This document shows, one piece after another, positions 52,774-62,368 of a stretch of DNA of 64,000 nucleotides; the first letter of the stretch is position 1; every line of letters begins with the position of its first letter. A program made the translations under genes and the position numbers. The notes under the pieces were generated by a model that was not told the origin of the DNA, did no database searches, and saw nothing but the letters and a program-made list of their open reading frames with translations. Origin of the DNA: Bacteroidaceae bacterium (GTDB lineage: Bacteria; Bacteroidota; Bacteroidia; Bacteroidales; Bacteroidaceae); assembly GCA_017535725.1 (NCBI GenBank), contig JAFXTO010000056.1, positions 1 through 64,000 of the forward strand, read 5' to 3'.

Positions 52774-54060
52774 TCAGCGCAGTTTCTTGATGGCTTTGTG
52801 GAGTACGCCTACGGTTCGGTCCGTGTCAAAGACTCCGTAAAGTCCTTGTTCTTCCTGCGCAGGATCTGCCATATAATCATCACCGGGCTGCCACCAGATG
52901 TGATTGGTTCGTGCCTCTCCGTTCCATCCCCAGAAGTTGATTCCACAAAGGACGTCAGAAAGCTGTTGGCTCTGAATCAAATGGTTGAGGATGAACTGAT
53001 AGTATGCATCGCGGCCGCGTGTGGTGCTCTGGGGCGAGTAGAGGTTGCCGTCGCGTGGATATCCAAATTCCTCGATGACCAGGGGCTTGTGCAAATCACG
53101 TGCCAGGGCTGTATGCAAGCGGATGTAGTCCTCCGTGTGGCGATAGACGGCATCCAACTGCTTGCGCATGAGTTCTTTTTGCTTGGCAGTAGCCACTTCT
53201 CCCCGTTTCAGCCAGCTCCAATTCTGCGGCCAAATATGAATGGTGAGGTAATCGATATTAGGGTCGGAGTGGAGCTGGGTGTAGAGCTTGATATCTTGCT
53301 CGCAGCCCATGGAGCCTTCACTGCCGACGCTGACCAGATGGTTGGGGTCCAGCTGTTTGATGAGTGCTGCCGTCTCTGCAATCCATTTGGAAAAAGGCTC
53401 CTTGGCCTCCTGCGAGAAAGCACGTGGCTCGTTGCCTATCTGCCAAGCCATGATAGTGGGGTCGGCGGAGTAGGGTAGGTGGGTGATGCTGTTGGTGCGG
53501 GAGACGATGGCCTTGACGTGGTTGAGAAACAGTTCCTGCGCCTTGCGGTTCAGGGCAAACTGGGCAGCGTGGCGGCACCAGTCGGGCCAGGCCATGGAGT
53601 CCACTTGTTCCGTTGCATCGCCATTGGCCCAGCGAAGGTAAGAGGCGTAACCCCCGCTCCATGACCAGGAATTGTTCAGGTAGAGAACCGCCTTCATTTC
53701 CCTCTTGCGCAGTTCGCCCAACAGGCGATCGAGCGCTTCGAGCAGGGTGGGGTCGTAGGTGCCTGGTTCTGGTTGAAGGATAGGTTGTACCTTGCGGGCA
53801 GTGGGGTGCCCATCGGCTCCAACAAGAATTCTTATATTCTTGATACCCAGCTTTTGGAGCACTTGAAGTTCACGCTTTAATCGAAGTGTGTCACCGCCTG
53901 TACCCGTGCTGGCCAACAGCGGCAGATACCATGCGTTGGTGCCTACGTAGTAGTAAGGCTGACCGTCGATGGTGAACCGACCGTCTGTCTTTCGGACAAA
54001 GCCCGACTGGGCGAAAACCAGCAGCGGACAAAAGAATACTATCAACAGGAACTTTCTCAA
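52774..54060 (-). CDS. Secreted GH5 glycoside hydrolase, probable endo-beta-mannanase
   Basis: 428 residues with a signal peptide (1-17, ending VFAQ). The layout fits the GH5 subfamily of mannan endo-beta-1,4-mannosidases: an N-terminal FTIDGQPYYYVGTNAWYLP, the acid/base Glu in WQIGNEPRAF (E211), and the nucleophile in VIEEFGYPRDG (E330 or E331). The length is usual. It follows panB by a 141-bp repeat on the same strand. Mannan cleavage is inferred from family resemblance. Confidence 0.82.
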   Translation of the reverse strand: MRKFLLIVFFCPLLVFAQSGFVRKTDGRFTIDGQPYYYVGTNAWYLPLLASTGTGGDTLRLKRELQVLQKLGIKNIRILVGADGHPTARKVQPILQPEPGTYDPTLLEALDRLLGELRKREMKAVLYLNNSWSWSGGYASYLRWANGDATEQVDSMAWPDWCRHAAQFALNRKAQELFLNHVKAIVSRTNSITHLPYSADPTIMAWQIGNEPRAFSQEAKEPFSKWIAETAALIKQLDPNHLVSVGSEGSMGCEQDIKLYTQLHSDPNIDYLTIHIWPQNWSWLKRGEVATAKQKELMRKQLDAVYRHTEDYIRLHTALARDLHKPLVIEEFGYPRDGNLYSPQSTTRGRDAYYQFILNHLIQSQQLSDVLCGINFWGWNGEARTNHIWWQPGDDYMADPAQEEQGLYGVFDTDRTVGVLHKAIKKLR

Positions 54061-54201
54061 ATCCTTAAATCTTTAAATCCTTAAATCCTTAAATCGTTCA
54101 ATCGTTCAATCGTCAAATCGTCAAATCGTTAAATCCTTAAATCTTCAAATCCTTAAATCCTTAAATCTTCAAATCCTTAAATCCTCAAATCTTTAAATCT
54201 T
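54061..54201. repeat. AT-rich heptamer repeat (AAATCCTT) between panB and GH5
   Basis: About 16 imperfect copies of AAATCCTT, AAATCTTT, CAATCGTT and AAATCGTT fill the whole gap. There is only one arm here, unlike the opposed-arm copies elsewhere. No gene is present. Confidence 0.8.
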
Positions 54202-55023
54202 TCAGTACTGTTCGTTCTCATTGGGGAAGTCGCATTTCTTCACGTCGGAGACGTATTGTCCGATGGCATCGGTCATGACTTCATAGAGGTTGGCATAGCG
54301 GCGCAGGAACTTGGGAGAGAATCCCTGATTCATGCCCAACATGTCGTGAACGACGAGCACTTGACCGTCGCAAGCGCCACCTGCGCCAATTCCAATAATA
54401 GGAACCGGCACGCTCTTGGTCACTTGTTCTGCCAGTTTGGCTGGAATCTTCTCCAATACGATGGCGAAGCAGCCAGCCTCCGAGAGAGCCTTGGCGTCGG
54501 AACGCAGTTTCTCAGCTTCGCTTTCTTCCTTGGCTCGCACAGCGTAGGTGCCGAACTTATTGATACTCTGGGGGGTGAGTCCCAGGTGCCCGCAAACGGG
54601 AATACCAGCTTCCAGAATCAGTTTGATGGCAGGGATGATCTCCACTCCACCTTCGAGCTTCAGGGCATCGCATCCAGTCTCCTGCATGATGCGGATGGCG
54701 TTGCGTACGGCGTCCTGTGGATCTACCTGATAGGTGCCAAAAGGCATGTCGCAGACCACCAAAGCCCTCTTGACGCCACGAACGACGCTGCGGGCATGAT
54801 AAATCATCTGGTCGAGGGTGATGGGTAGCGTGGTCACGTTGCCGGCCATCGTATTCGAGGCGCTGTCGCCAACGAGAATCACATCCACTCCAGCACCGTC
54901 CACGATTTGAGCCATAGAATAATCATAAGAGGTGAGCATAGCAATTTTTTTGCCGCTCTGTTTCATTTCATACAGACGATGGGTCGTCACTTTGCGTGTG
55001 TCGTCTACTAGATAACCTGCCAT
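54202..55023 (-). CDS. panB: 3-methyl-2-oxobutanoate hydroxymethyltransferase
   Basis: 273 residues. PanB motifs include [20 protein letters not shown] followed by [42 protein letters not shown] and the C-terminal [20 protein letters not shown]. It forms ketopantoate from alpha-ketoisovalerate and methylene-tetrahydrofolate, the first step of pantothenate synthesis. It has a -7 promoter element just upstream, divergent from the flippase gene. Confidence 0.96.
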   Translation of the reverse strand: MAGYLVDDTRKVTTHRLYEMKQSGKKIAMLTSYDYSMAQIVDGAGVDVILVGDSASNTMAGNVTTLPITLDQMIYHARSVVRGVKRALVVCDMPFGTYQVDPQDAVRNAIRIMQETGCDALKLEGGVEIIPAIKLILEAGIPVCGHLGLTPQSINKFGTYAVRAKEESEAEKLRSDAKALSEAGCFAIVLEKIPAKLAEQVTKSVPVPIIGIGAGGACDGQVLVVHDMLGMNQGFSPKFLRRYANLYEVMTDAIGQYVSDVKKCDFPNENEQY

Positions 55024-55051
55024 TTTTTTGCTTTTTGTTTAAATTTCGGCG

Positions 55052-55089
55052 CAAAAGTACAACATTCTCCCCATTTTTTGCTACCTTTG
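55052..55089. promoter_or_regulatory. Divergent -7 elements for panB and the polysaccharide cluster
   Basis: On the minus strand TACTTTTG (55052-55059) precedes panB by 28 bp. On the plus strand TACCTTTG (55082-55089) precedes the flippase ATG by 36 bp. The two face away from each other with 22 bp between them. Confidence 0.65.
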
Positions 55090-55125
55090 CACCCAAATTT
55101 TGCACTTTTATCTGAAAATAGTGAC

Positions 55126-56610
55126 ATGAATGAAGTCCGACAGTCCGAAACCGCACTGGATCACGTGTTGAAATACACGGGAATCTTTGGTGGTGTGCAG
55201 GGGCTGATGATCCTGATGAGCATCGTGCGCAACAAGCTTGCCTCGCATTTTCTCGGGCCTGTGGGCTTCGCTATGATTGCCATCTATCAGAGCGTGGCAG
55301 AATTCGTGAACAGCACGACCAACTGTGGCATCCCCTTTTCTTCCGTTCGTGAATTGGCCGAACGAAGTTCTGATAGTGAGGATGCACAATTCATCGCCGT
55401 TATCAGGACGTGGTGTTTGTGGACAGCTGCGGTCGGCGCCTTGTTGTGCGTGGCCGGAGCCCCCCTGCTGGGCGGCTGGTTCTTCCCCGAAGACGATGTG
55501 AACCGATGGACGATAGCCTTGTTGGCTCCGATGGTTGCAGCCCTGAGTGTCACGGGTGGTGAGATATCTATCTTGAAGGGGCTTCGCCGTGTGAAACGGG
55601 TGGCATCGGTCTCTGCGGTAGGTGCCCTGAGTACGTTTTGCCTGACCGTTCCTTTCTTCTGGGGTATGGGAATGCAAGGAATACTTTTGGCACTGAACTG
55701 TTCCACGGTGGCTATCACGGCCATTCACCTGGCGTTCACCATCCCCTTGTATCCCTATCGCGTCCGTCCCTTTTCAGTAGCCGTCTTCCATCAGGGCTGG
55801 GACATGGTGCGCATCGGTTTGCCGTATGTACTCGCCGCCATAGCGGGCTCGGGTGTTGCGATGGCCCTGCCTGCGCTGATGAAAAAATATGGAACGATGG
55901 AAGATTTGGGGCATTATCGTGCCGCCTACGGTCTCATGGTGACATACGCAGGTATCGTCTTCACCGCCTTCGAGGCCGACTACTTTCCGCGTTTGTCCAG
56001 CGTCAATCGCGACCGCGAGCTGCGGAACCAGACCATCAACCAGCAAATCCGAATCTGCGTGCTGCTCATCGCTCCTCTGCTTATCGCCATGATTGTCGGA
56101 ATGCCAGTCATCGTGCGTCTGCTCACCACCGAGGAGTTCCTGCCCGCCGTTCCTATGGCTATCTGCGCTTCGTTCTACATGTTCCTCCGTGCCATCACCA
56201 CACCCATTGGCTATACGGCGCTGGCCTGTGGAGAGTCGCGCCTTTTCCTGCTGATGGAAATCATCTATGATGTCGTCTCGCTGGGTCTGATCTTCTTCTG
56301 CTACAAGGCCTGGGGACTTGCGGGTGCAGGCACAGGTCTGTCCTTGTCGGCCTTGTTTGACCTGCTGCTCATCGGTTTCACCTACGGCCACCGCTATGGC
56401 TTCCGCCTAAACCCTTCCACCAGTTTCCTGGCTTTCCAGCAGGCTTTGCTGCTGGGCGTTGCGGTGTTTGTCTGTCTTTACCTGACCTCTTGGTGGCGTT
56501 GGTTGCTGGGGCTGCTGCTGCTGGCGGTGAGCCTGCGACGGAGCTATGTCATCCTCGTTGCTGAGACCACAATCATTGCAAAGATACGCCGCCGACTTAA
56601 ACTCCATTAA
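55126..56610 (+). CDS. O-antigen/lipid-linked polysaccharide flippase (Wzx family)
   Basis: 494 residues starting at ATG 55126 (MNEVRQSETALDHVLKYTGI). An earlier TTG in frame overlaps the promoter and is rejected. About 12-14 hydrophobic helices follow the polysaccharide transporter plan (FLGPVGFAMIAIYQSVAEFV, YGTMEDLGHYRAAYGLMVTY, DYFPRLSSVN). Proteins of this type move undecaprenyl-linked repeat units across the inner membrane. It starts a run of glycosyltransferase genes, which supports the assignment. Confidence 0.88.
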   Translation: MNEVRQSETALDHVLKYTGIFGGVQGLMILMSIVRNKLASHFLGPVGFAMIAIYQSVAEFVNSTTNCGIPFSSVRELAERSSDSEDAQFIAVIRTWCLWTAAVGALLCVAGAPLLGGWFFPEDDVNRWTIALLAPMVAALSVTGGEISILKGLRRVKRVASVSAVGALSTFCLTVPFFWGMGMQGILLALNCSTVAITAIHLAFTIPLYPYRVRPFSVAVFHQGWDMVRIGLPYVLAAIAGSGVAMALPALMKKYGTMEDLGHYRAAYGLMVTYAGIVFTAFEADYFPRLSSVNRDRELRNQTINQQIRICVLLIAPLLIAMIVGMPVIVRLLTTEEFLPAVPMAICASFYMFLRAITTPIGYTALACGESRLFLLMEIIYDVVSLGLIFFCYKAWGLAGAGTGLSLSALFDLLLIGFTYGHRYGFRLNPSTSFLAFQQALLLGVAVFVCLYLTSWWRWLLGLLLLAVSLRRSYVILVAETTIIAKIRRRLKLH

Positions 56611-56641
56611 TTGTTAATCCGCTAATTTTCACTCCAATTAT

Positions 56642-57622
56642 ATGTCTCAAGTTGCCGTCCTCGTTGCCGCCTATAACGCTGAGCGTACCTTGCCAGCCTG
56701 TCTGGATTCACTCAGTCAGCAGACTCTCCGTGATATCGAGGTATGGTGTGTGGATGATTGCTCCACGGACGACACTGCGAGCATTCTGCAGGCCCGCTCA
56801 CGCTTGGATCCGCGCATTCATGTTCTCAAAACGCCGGTCAACAGTGGACAGGCTGTAGCCCGCAATCTGGCTTTGGAGCAAGTGACGGCACCCTTTGTCT
56901 GTATGGTCGATGCGGATGACTGGCTGTCCACGGATGCGCTGGAGAGTGCCCTGGATGTTTTCCATCGCTATCCCAAAACGGACTGCTGCGTCTTCCACCT
57001 CATGCAGCACTTTGAGGACGGGCACGAAGAGGACTTCGGACTGCCCACTCAGCTGGAACTGGGCGAACGGCTGACGGGTGAGGAGGCCTTCGAGCTCTGC
57101 CTCGACGGTTGGCAGTTGCATGGGCTCTACGTCACCCGAACCGAGCTCCACCGCAAATACCCGTTTGATACAGCCACCCGCCTCTACAGCGACGACAACA
57201 CCAGCCGCATTCATTACCTCCACAGCCGTGAAGTGCGTGCGTGCGCGGGTACCTATTATTATAGGAAACACGCGCAGTCGATGACGCTCAGCTTCAACCT
57301 GCGCCGTTTCGATTTCATGGAGGCACAGTTGAGCTTGAAATGGGCCCTGAAGAACGTGGCGTTGCCTCAGAAGTTGCGAAAGCGTATGGAAGGAGACAGA
57401 TGGATAACGTTCATTGCATGTTACCGCCTCTACCTGCAGCACGAAAAAGAGATTGCAGAGCATGAAAGAGAGGCGCTCCACGAACGCTTCAACACCATCC
57501 TCCACACGTTCCGGCCTTCGAGGTTGCCCTTGCATTATAGGTGGAAGCCAGGCTATTGGCTGACATTAAGCCTGCGATTCTTCGACTTACAACAACAAGC
57601 TTATAGACTTATACGAAAATAA
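56642..57622 (+). CDS. Glycosyltransferase family 2
   Basis: 326 residues. The GT-A domain spans about 3-230, with VLVAAYNAERTLPACLDSLS, VDDCSTDDT and the metal-binding DADD (FVCMVDADDW). The acceptor region is Trp/Tyr-rich. It probably adds a sugar to a lipid-linked surface polysaccharide; donor and acceptor are unknown. It lies 31 bp after the flippase and 29 bp before the GH128-like gene, so one operon is likely. Confidence 0.88.
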   Translation: MSQVAVLVAAYNAERTLPACLDSLSQQTLRDIEVWCVDDCSTDDTASILQARSRLDPRIHVLKTPVNSGQAVARNLALEQVTAPFVCMVDADDWLSTDALESALDVFHRYPKTDCCVFHLMQHFEDGHEEDFGLPTQLELGERLTGEEAFELCLDGWQLHGLYVTRTELHRKYPFDTATRLYSDDNTSRIHYLHSREVRACAGTYYYRKHAQSMTLSFNLRRFDFMEAQLSLKWALKNVALPQKLRKRMEGDRWITFIACYRLYLQHEKEIAEHEREALHERFNTILHTFRPSRLPLHYRWKPGYWLTLSLRFFDLQQQAYRLIRK

Positions 57623-57651
57623 ATCAACTTATGAACTAGCTAATAAAGTAA

Positions 57652-60600
57652 ATGAACAAGCTAATTATAAAAAAAACAGTATTCCTTGCATTATGGCTAT
57701 GCTTCCTGAGCTCAGCCGTGGGTGCCAAGAGCCTCGTTCCGGGAACGGACTATTATCTGTGGTTGAATATCTATGAGAAACTGATAGGCAACAACGAGGC
57801 AGGTACAGCTCCCGCACTCTCGGCCTTTGGCGTGGCAGCAGACCCTCAAAGCTATGTCTTCACAGCAGAAGATGCAGGAACCGAAGGCTATGTCCTGCTC
57901 AAGCAGAAAAGTAGCGGACGCTATCTTGCAGCCTCATCTTCAAACAGCTATTCCATGACTTTCGAGAATTCTCGCAGCACAGACAACCGTTTCCTCTGGT
58001 CTGTGGACGAAGGAACCTACGTCTATTTGAAGAACAAGAAAAGCGGTAAATTCCTCGGAGTGGATGGTGCCAATAAGGGTTCTGAGTATGTGGGCGTTTA
58101 CTACGACAAGCCCAAAGGCAGCCACTCCCAGTTCACGGCTATCCCCGTCGTGGGCGAGACATGGGACGAGGCACGGGCAGCTTACGTCTCGGAAGAGTAC
58201 ACCAATGCACAAGGGGTTCGCGAAATCGACTATTGCCTGATCAAGGACCAGCAGATAGACCGCGACGATGCCATCGACATCCACGTCACGGCCAACGAAA
58301 AGCCCCTGCAAGGCACCACGAAAATCAACCTGGGCAGCGACAGTACATGGCTCATCATCGACAACATCGTGCCCTCGAACGTCATCAACAACTATCTCAA
58401 ATATGTGACCATCAACGGCAAGAAAGCATCCAACAACAGCAACTGCCGCGTGGCCATCTATTTAAATGGTGCCGCTATCATCCCTCTTCCCAAATCGCCC
58501 ATGACGTGTCAGGGGACCAACGGAGAGTTCACGCTCACGGCTACCAACAATTCCGACCTCGGCAAGAACGCGAACAGCATGACTTCGTTCACGTTGCGCA
58601 GGGGGTACATGGCCACGGTGGCTTCCGGCACCAAAGGCTCCGGCTATAGCCGTGTCTTCGTTGCCGACCACGCCGACCTCGAAGTGACGCTGCCAACAGC
58701 ACTTGCCAAGCGCGTCAGTTCGGTGAATATTAAGCCTTGGCCCTATCTTAGCAAGAAAGGAATGGGGAACCGGAAGGGCTCCAGCGGCATTGATAAACTG
58801 AGAGCCAACTGGTACTGGACGTGGAGCGCCGGGTACAGCTCAGCTACAGACTATGAATATGTACCCTGCCTCCAGCACCGCTACTGGCCCAGCGCCAGCG
58901 ACGTCAACAGCAAGACCGCCACGGCCTCGCTCTCGCTGAACGAACCCGAACACTCTGAACAACATAACAACTGCTCCTGTGGAGGAACCACCGACGAGTG
59001 GACGGCCTACACCTTCAATGATAATTTCCTTCCCAGCGGAGGACGCATTGGTTCGCCGCAGCCTACCGACTTCGGTTATCTCACTAATTTCTTCAAGCAC
59101 GTGGACGACATGGCTTCGCGATGCGACTTTGCCGTGACCCATTCGTACTGGGACTTGGCTGGAATGAACGAGACGGCCTACGCCGACTGGTACTGCAATA
59201 CCAAGTGCAAGAGCGTATGGAACAATACGGGACGCCCCCTGTGGATTAGTGAGTTCAATATCAGCGCATCGTGGAACAGCAATAATATCACCAGCTATGA
59301 ACAGCACCGCAAATACATGCAAGTGCTGCTGCAAAAGGTAGAGGAATGCCCCTGGATTGAGCGGTATGCCGTTTACTTGGAAGATAAATGGGAAACCTAT
59401 ATGTTCTATGAGAACAACCCCGAAAAGGGACTCACTCCCGCCGGGCAGGTGTATCGCGACCACCGCTCTACCTTTGCCTATAACTCCAAATACACAAAAG
59501 TGCCGACTTGGTGGGCACCGGCAGCAAAGACCCCGTCGCTCGTTGTCAAGCAAAGCACGTCCACGGGGAAACTCACCTTCCAAATCACGAATCCCAATGG
59601 CGACTTTACGGAGAGTTTGGTCATCGAACGTCTGGCTAAGGACGGTATGACGTGGCAACCCTTCGCAGAAGTTACAGATCGATACCGCTTTGATTCGGAG
59701 AAGTTCTCGCTCTCGGGGATTGATTCACAAGGTGCGGACATTGAGGTGGATCAGTTCCGGGTCACCGTCACCACGCTTTCGGGGAAGGTCGTCAGTAGCT
59801 CCACGACTGACGGCTACATCCTGAATCCGCGTATCGAAGCAGATTCCAAGGAGAGTATCAACGGTTGGACCTGCTCGCGCGATGCTGCCAATGGAAACAC
59901 CAAAGCCACGGGGGACACCTACCTTGAAGTCTGGGATGCCACAGCAGCTAATATCAATTTCGACTATTATCAGGATGTAACGGAACTGGAGAATGGCGTT
60001 TATGAACTTTCTGCCGTGGTGTTCAATACAGCCAACGGTGTTGAAGGAGCTTACGTCAATGGTGCCGTTGGACTCTATGCCCTCACGGAGGACCAGTTCT
60101 ACTTTGCACCTGTCACGGACGATGCTGCCAACGACCCAGAGCATCCGATAGAATCTTCCACGACAGATATCAACAACCTGCCTCGTATCACCATTTCCGA
60201 TATTCTTGTAACAGATGGTAAGCTCCGCGTAGGCGTACGCAATCTCGGAACGATGACTGCGCGCTGGGCGGGAGCAGATAACTTCGTATTACGTCGCAAA
60301 GGTGACATCGCATCTGTTGACATCGCAGAACTGAAAGCAAAGCAGCAATTTGCCCTCTACAGGCTGATGCCCGTCCTTGCTCAGACAGACGAAGGCGGTG
60401 CCCCTGTGTCTCAGGACGAAGAACTGGCCACACCTCGCGATGCCACGCGCTTCCTCATTAATCCCGACTGCAATCGCAAGAATAACTTTGGCTGGACGGC
60501 AAGCAATGTGGACTTCAAGACGGACGCCGAAGCCTACGATGCAGTTGCTACCAACACCTATTGGAATATATGGAAGAGTGGAGCGTTCAACTCATCGCTC

Positions 60601-61053
60601 AAACAGGAAATAAAAGGACTGCCCGAAGGGTCCTACAGCTTCTGTGCAATCCTTCGTGGACAGAATACGGCCAAGATGACCCTCATCGCCACAACGCCCA
60701 CGGATAGTATCGGTGAGTCCTTTGTAGGAGGTGGAGCTACGGCCATTGAAGGTTCTCCCTATCCAATGGGTTGGCAACTCGTCAAGACACCTGCTTTCAC
60801 TGTTCAGAGCGGAGAGACCGTAACCCTTTCTCTCGCAGTCGAATGCACTGCCACTGCCTGGTGGAGTGCAGACCATTTCGCACTTACCTTGGAGAGTATT
60901 CCAGAAGAGCTGACGGTTGGCATGGAGGATTATTTATTGGTTCCGTCATCCACAGGTGTCACCCGATTATATGATCTCTCTGGGCGTGCGTTCTCTGCTC
61001 CGTCAGCCCCAGGGCTTTATCTGCTTAATGGCCGTAAGGTACTTATCAAGTAG
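57652..61053 (+). CDS. Secreted GH128-like glycoside hydrolase with beta-trefoil-like N-terminus and C-terminal sorting-type domain
   Basis: 1133 residues with a signal peptide (about 1-25, ending VGA). Residues about 30-170 have repeated phrases typical of a lectin-like fold (YVLLKQKSSGRYLAAS, YVYLKNKKSGKFLGV). A GH128/Asl1-like catalytic domain follows at about 360-620 with LSLNEPEHSEQ (acid/base E431) and LWISEFN (nucleophile E534). Two carbohydrate-binding-like beta domains lie at about 700-1060. The C-terminus DLSGRAFSAPSAPGLYLLNG ending KVLIK resembles type IX signals. GH128 enzymes act on beta-1,3-glucans. It sits inside a polysaccharide assembly cluster, with the next gene only 3 bp downstream. 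Confidence 0.78.
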   Translation: MNKLIIKKTVFLALWLCFLSSAVGAKSLVPGTDYYLWLNIYEKLIGNNEAGTAPALSAFGVAADPQSYVFTAEDAGTEGYVLLKQKSSGRYLAASSSNSYSMTFENSRSTDNRFLWSVDEGTYVYLKNKKSGKFLGVDGANKGSEYVGVYYDKPKGSHSQFTAIPVVGETWDEARAAYVSEEYTNAQGVREIDYCLIKDQQIDRDDAIDIHVTANEKPLQGTTKINLGSDSTWLIIDNIVPSNVINNYLKYVTINGKKASNNSNCRVAIYLNGAAIIPLPKSPMTCQGTNGEFTLTATNNSDLGKNANSMTSFTLRRGYMATVASGTKGSGYSRVFVADHADLEVTLPTALAKRVSSVNIKPWPYLSKKGMGNRKGSSGIDKLRANWYWTWSAGYSSATDYEYVPCLQHRYWPSASDVNSKTATASLSLNEPEHSEQHNNCSCGGTTDEWTAYTFNDNFLPSGGRIGSPQPTDFGYLTNFFKHVDDMASRCDFAVTHSYWDLAGMNETAYADWYCNTKCKSVWNNTGRPLWISEFNISASWNSNNITSYEQHRKYMQVLLQKVEECPWIERYAVYLEDKWETYMFYENNPEKGLTPAGQVYRDHRSTFAYNSKYTKVPTWWAPAAKTPSLVVKQSTSTGKLTFQITNPNGDFTESLVIERLAKDGMTWQPFAEVTDRYRFDSEKFSLSGIDSQGADIEVDQFRVTVTTLSGKVVSSSTTDGYILNPRIEADSKESINGWTCSRDAANGNTKATGDTYLEVWDATAANINFDYYQDVTELENGVYELSAVVFNTANGVEGAYVNGAVGLYALTEDQFYFAPVTDDAANDPEHPIESSTTDINNLPRITISDILVTDGKLRVGVRNLGTMTARWAGADNFVLRRKGDIASVDIAELKAKQQFALYRLMPVLAQTDEGGAPVSQDEELATPRDATRFLINPDCNRKNNFGWTASNVDFKTDAEAYDAVATNTYWNIWKSGAFNSSLKQEIKGLPEGSYSFCAILRGQNTAKMTLIATTPTDSIGESFVGGGATAIEGSPYPMGWQLVKTPAFTVQSGETVTLSLAVECTATAWWSADHFALTLESIPEELTVGMEDYLLVPSSTGVTRLYDLSGRAFSAPSAPGLYLLNGRKVLIK

Positions 61054-61056
61054 CGA

Positions 61057-62334
61057 ATGAACATTCTCCTTGTAGGTGAATATAGTAATGTCCATTGGAC
61101 GTTGGCCCAGGGGCTTCGTGCCCTGGGTCATCAGGTTACCGTTGTTTCGGATGGTGACCGATGGAAAGCCTATCCGCGAGATATAAACCTTAGTAGACAC
61201 TATATTGATGACCCCTCCCGAGTCAAGAGGCTCGGAGGGGCCATTTGCTATCTTTTTGACCTCGCCCGTATCTGGCCTACACTGAAGGGCTACGACATCG
61301 TGCAGCTCATCAATCCCGTCTTCATTGACTTGAAAGCCGAACGCCTGTGGCCATTCTACCGGTTCCTTCGCCGCCACAATGGGCGTGTGTTCCTCGGAGC
61401 CTTTGGTATTGACTATTATTGGGTGAAGGTCGGAACAGACTGTAAGACCTTCCGATACAGCGACTTCAACTTCGGCAGCCAGCTTCGTTCATATCCCTTC
61501 CTCGATACGATGGTGAATGACTGGCTCTATGGTGCCAAAGGCATGCTGAACCAGCGTATTGCAGAGGATTGCGACGGCATCATCACAGGACTTTATGAAT
61601 ACGAGGCGTGCTACCGCCCGTTCTTCCCCGGGAAAACCCGCTTCATACCTTTCCCAATCGACCTCGCCTCCGTTACTCCCGTTCATACTCTCAACTCTAA
61701 ACTCTCCACTCGGCGCGAAGCGACGCTTGACCCTTCAAGCGCTCGACCTTTGGTCGCTCATTCGAGCTTGCGAGTCTTGAGCGCTCGACCTTGGTCGCTT
61801 GATACTTCAAGAACTCTCAACTCTCAACTCTCAACTACTCTCAACTCTAAACTCTCCACTCTCAACTTTTTTATAGGTATCCAGCGCTCTCGCTCTTCCT
61901 ACAAGGGAACAGACCTAATGCTCAGTGCTCTTCAGCGCTTGCAAACGGACTACGGGGCTGACCGCGTGCGCATCGTGAAAGCTGAGAACGTGCCCTTTGC
62001 ACAATATCAGGAGATGATGAACTCCAGCCACGTGCTCCTCGATCAGCTCTACAGCTATACCCCTGCCATGAATGCCCTCCTCGCCATGGCCAAGGGACTC
62101 ATCGTCGTGGGTGGCGGAGAGCCCGAGCACTACGACTTGCTCGGCGAACACGAACTGCGACCCATCATCAATGTGCAACCCAGTGAGCAGGATGTCTACG
62201 ACCAGATTGCCGACCGCCTTCTCAGTGGGAAGGAGGATGTGCACCAACTGCAACTCGACAGCATAGAATATATTCGCCGACACCACGATCACGTGAAGGT
62301 GGCACGGCAATACGAGGACTTTTGGCAAAAATGA
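61057..62334 (+). CDS. GT-B type (family 4-like) glycosyltransferase with repeat insertion
   Basis: 425 residues. The N-terminal Rossmann domain starts MNILLVGEYSNVHWTLAQGL, and the C-terminal nucleotide-sugar domain resumes at FFIGIQRSRSSYKGTDLML with LDQLYSYTPAMNALLAMAKG and GGGEPEHYDLLG. Between them, residues about 209-272 (starting TLNSKLSTRREATLDPSSAR) are encoded by low-complexity repeats and fall in the linker between the two domains. It starts 3 bp after the GH128-like stop, so it is in the same operon. Donor and acceptor sugars are unknown. Confidence 0.85.
   Translation: MNILLVGEYSNVHWTLAQGLRALGHQVTVVSDGDRWKAYPRDINLSRHYIDDPSRVKRLGGAICYLFDLARIWPTLKGYDIVQLINPVFIDLKAERLWPFYRFLRRHNGRVFLGAFGIDYYWVKVGTDCKTFRYSDFNFGSQLRSYPFLDTMVNDWLYGAKGMLNQRIAEDCDGIITGLYEYEACYRPFFPGKTRFIPFPIDLASVTPVHTLNSKLSTRREATLDPSSARPLVAHSSLRVLSARPWSLDTSRTLNSQLSTTLNSKLSTLNFFIGIQRSRSSYKGTDLMLSALQRLQTDYGADRVRIVKAENVPFAQYQEMMNSSHVLLDQLYSYTPAMNALLAMAKGLIVVGGGEPEHYDLLGEHELRPIINVQPSEQDVYDQIADRLLSGKEDVHQLQLDSIEYIRRHHDHVKVARQYEDFWQK
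61687..61872. repeat. Repeat insertion in frame in the glycosyltransferase
   Basis: CTCAACTCTAAACTCTCCAC-type units flank two copies of the palindromic module GCTCGACCTTTGGTCGCT (61741-61758 and 61783-61799). The palindrome also occurs at 253-270 and 22163-22186. The insert keeps the frame and the two enzyme halves remain recognisable. Confidence 0.85.
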
Positions 62335-62368
62335 TTAGGTGGGTTCGATAAATGAAAGGAACACACCT

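Noticed and set aside
55078..55125. Upstream TTG start for the flippase
   Set aside because: The TTG overlaps the -7 promoter element, so it would not be on the transcript; the ATG at 55126 fits family N-termini.
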